Assembly: GCA_018700255.1 (NCBI GenBank)
Contig: JABISU010000192.1
Location: 1-8,458, forward strand
From: Flavobacteriales bacterium
Lineage (GTDB): Bacteria > Bacteroidota > Bacteroidia > Flavobacteriales > UA16
Length of the DNA: 8,458 bases
Direction: 5' to 3'
Made by a program: the position numbers and the translations under genes. The notes below the pieces were generated by a model that saw only the letters and a list, made by a program, of their open reading frames with translations, did no database searches and had not been told where the DNA came from. Numbering within the stretch: position 1 is the stretch's first letter; every line of letters starts with the position of its first letter. Shown here in pieces: positions 7,251-8,458 of the stretch.

Positions 7251-7985
7251 TTACCAAAGGCTCTCACCCCCTTGAAGCAGAACTTTGATTTTCTCTAAAT
7301 CCTCAAGAGTGTCAACAGCAGGAGTTTTGTGATTCGTTAATCCAAGGTTTATGCTCCACCCATGCTCTAACCACCTTAACTGCTCAAGTGACTCTCTCTT
7401 TTCTAATTCTGTAGCTTCTAGCTGTACAATATCCTCTAAAGCACAACTTGTATATGCGTATAATCCTATGTGTTGTAGCCAAGGCCCGCTTGAATGTGGA
7501 ATAGGACTTCTGCTAAAATGCATGGCGCATCCATCAAGATTGCGAACAACCTTTACACGATTTTTATCCTCTCGCCCTTTATCAGAAGCCTTCATTGGCC
7601 GGGCAAGAGTAGCGATTGTTGCGTTTGGCAAACTTATTAACCTCACCAATTCTTTGAGCTGGTCAGGGTGCACAAAGGGCTCATCTCCCTGAACGTTAAT
7701 TATTGCGTCTGGCCTAGGAGACAACTTCCCTAAAGCTTCGACACATCTCTCGGTACCGTTGACACATTCAACAGAAGTCATAATCACTTCACCCCCGAAG
7801 CTAATCACAAGCTCTTCAATCCTCCTATCGTCAGTTGCAACCACAACTCTGTCCACAACGCCAGCGCTTTCGACACGTCGCACAACGCGCTCTATCATAG
7901 GGATTCCATCAATGAGCGCCAGCGGCTTTCCAGGGAACCTGGTGGAGCCATATCTGGCGGGAATGATTGCTACGACATTCATCAT
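7251..7985 (-). CDS. kdsB: 3-deoxy-manno-octulosonate cytidylyltransferase (CMP-Kdo synthetase)
   Basis: This cytoplasmic enzyme transfers CMP from CTP to Kdo, giving CMP-Kdo, the activated sugar used to build the lipopolysaccharide inner core. At 244 residues it is close to the usual 245-255. Visible motifs are the nucleotide-binding IIPARYGSTRFPGKPL (7-22), ATDD (50-53), NGTERC (76-81), NVQGDEPFV (97-105) with Asp101, FSRSPIP (157-163), QHIGLYAY (171-178), the ESLEQLRWLE segment (198-207) and AVDTLEDLEK (223-232) with Asp225. Asp101 and Asp225 correspond to the metal-binding aspartates of the family. The gene starts ATGATG; the first ATG overlaps the upstream receptor's TGA in an ATGA junction and the second would overlap it by one base, so the start is uncertain by one codon. 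The other Kdo genes are not in the window. The identification is firm. Confidence 0.96.
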   Translation of the reverse strand: MMNVVAIIPARYGSTRFPGKPLALIDGIPMIERVVRRVESAGVVDRVVVATDDRRIEELVISFGGEVIMTSVECVNGTERCVEALGKLSPRPDAIINVQGDEPFVHPDQLKELVRLISLPNATIATLARPMKASDKGREDKNRVKVVRNLDGCAMHFSRSPIPHSSGPWLQHIGLYAYTSCALEDIVQLEATELEKRESLEQLRWLEHGWSINLGLTNHKTPAVDTLEDLEKIKVLLQGGESLW

Positions 7986-8458
7986 TCAAACTCATAAGTG
8001 TAAACCAAATTCACCAATCTAGGAGCTTCAATAGCTAAAGGTCGGATACTGTATTCTTCGTTCAAGAGATTACTTACAACAAGAGAGATTTGAGAAACCT
8101 CACTCAAATTAAGGCCAAACCGAATGTCGATCAACCACGGAAGCGACGGATTTTTATCTAACCAATCATTAAGCCCCCAATTGACAAACCCAAAATCTTC
8201 AAAACTCACAAAAGCTTCATCGAAATTCTTTAGAACACTCTGATACCTGGCGCTAATTCCTACGAATCCTTTTGGAAATGTCCACTGAGCATCAAACCTC
8301 ACAAGATGAGGAGATCTGTATTTTAAAATATACCCAGTGGTATCATGGCTCGTTCCGATGTAAGTAGTAGAAACGTTAGTACTGTCGGGATCGTAATTAA
8401 GGTGAGGAGTTAAACTTATGGGGTTTGTATAGGTATATCCCGTAAGAACATCAAGCGA
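7982..8458 (-). CDS. TonB-dependent receptor, C-terminal barrel fragment (5' end outside window)
   Basis: The frame stays open from base 8458 to the TGA at 7984-7982, giving the last 158 residues of a larger protein. A GTG at 8302 is internal: the upstream codons read a barrel-like sequence including GYTYTNPISLTPH and GYILKYRSPHLVRFDAQW. The fragment has alternating amphipathic beta strands, the conserved periplasmic turn VSNLLNEEYSIRP and a final strand PRLVNLVYTYEFE, which together identify the end of a TonB-dependent outer-membrane receptor barrel. The last residue is Glu after an aromatic Phe, whereas such barrels most often end on the aromatic itself. The plug domain, TonB box and any carboxypeptidase-like N-terminal domain lie outside, so the substrate cannot be inferred. 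It is the upstream member of the run with kdsB, joined by a 4-base overlap. Confidence 0.88.
   Translation of the reverse strand, partial: SLDVLTGYTYTNPISLTPHLNYDPDSTNVSTTYIGTSHDTTGYILKYRSPHLVRFDAQWTFPKGFVGISARYQSVLKNFDEAFVSFEDFGFVNWGLNDWLDKNPSLPWLIDIRFGLNLSEVSQISLVVSNLLNEEYSIRPLAIEAPRLVNLVYTYEFE

Noticed and set aside
7234..7257. Upstream in-frame TTG start for the S9 peptidase, adding eight residues
   Set aside because: It overlaps the kdsB stop, is a rarer start codon, and adds residues ahead of a well-formed lipoprotein signal that begins at ATG 7233.
7351..7692. 113-codon plus-strand open frame opposite kdsB
   Set aside because: It is antisense to a clearly conserved enzyme, its composition is Ser/Leu/Cys-rich in the manner of a reverse-strand shadow, and it matches no family I recognise.
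7759..8022. 87-codon plus-strand open frame across the kdsB start
   Set aside because: Its low-complexity Ser/Thr/Ile translation is antisense to the conserved KdsB N-terminus and the receptor end; treated as a shadow.
8300..8302. GTG as the start of a small separate 106-residue protein
   Set aside because: The frame continues open to the window edge with barrel-like sequence, so this is an internal codon of a TonB-dependent receptor.

Overview
The window looks like a piece of a Bacteroidota chromosome, most likely from a flavobacterial (Flavobacteriales-type) lineage. The evidence is the protein content. There is a large secreted protein ending in a gliding-motility/type IX secretion (T9SS) type B sorting domain, a fusion of a CCDC81-type HU domain to a SPOR domain, a small DUF6495-like protein, and the C-terminus of a TonB-dependent receptor. 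The first three are largely Bacteroidota specialities. The finer taxonomic placement is inference.

Layout. Bases 1-3570 (+) hold a large multidomain surface or secreted protein whose N-terminus lies left of the window. It consists of a DUF7948-like module, about seven SBBP-type propeller blades, a PKD domain, five Ig-like repeats and the T9SS sorting domain. After 33 bases containing a perfect 7-bp inverted repeat comes an HU-CCDC81/SPOR membrane protein (3604-4572, +). This gene and the next one converge, with only 2 bases between their stop codons. The right half is a tightly packed minus-strand run read from right to left: TonB-dependent receptor C-terminus (8458-7982, cut by the window), kdsB (7985-7251), a lipoprotein-type oligopeptidase B-like S9 peptidase (7233-5011) and the DUF6495-like protein (5006-4575). 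Gaps of -4, 17 and 4 bases suggest one transcript whose promoter lies outside the window.

The common theme is the cell envelope: outer-membrane uptake, activation of Kdo for lipopolysaccharide, an envelope-anchored peptidase, a peptidoglycan-binding protein and a T9SS-exported protein. I see no mobile element, CRISPR array, tRNA or rRNA, and no intergenic gap above 33 bases. I found no convincing novel system. The points most worth a second look are the lipobox on an oligopeptidase B-like enzyme, the link between an HU-like domain and a SPOR domain, and the compact convergent gene ends with an 8-bp tandem repeat.
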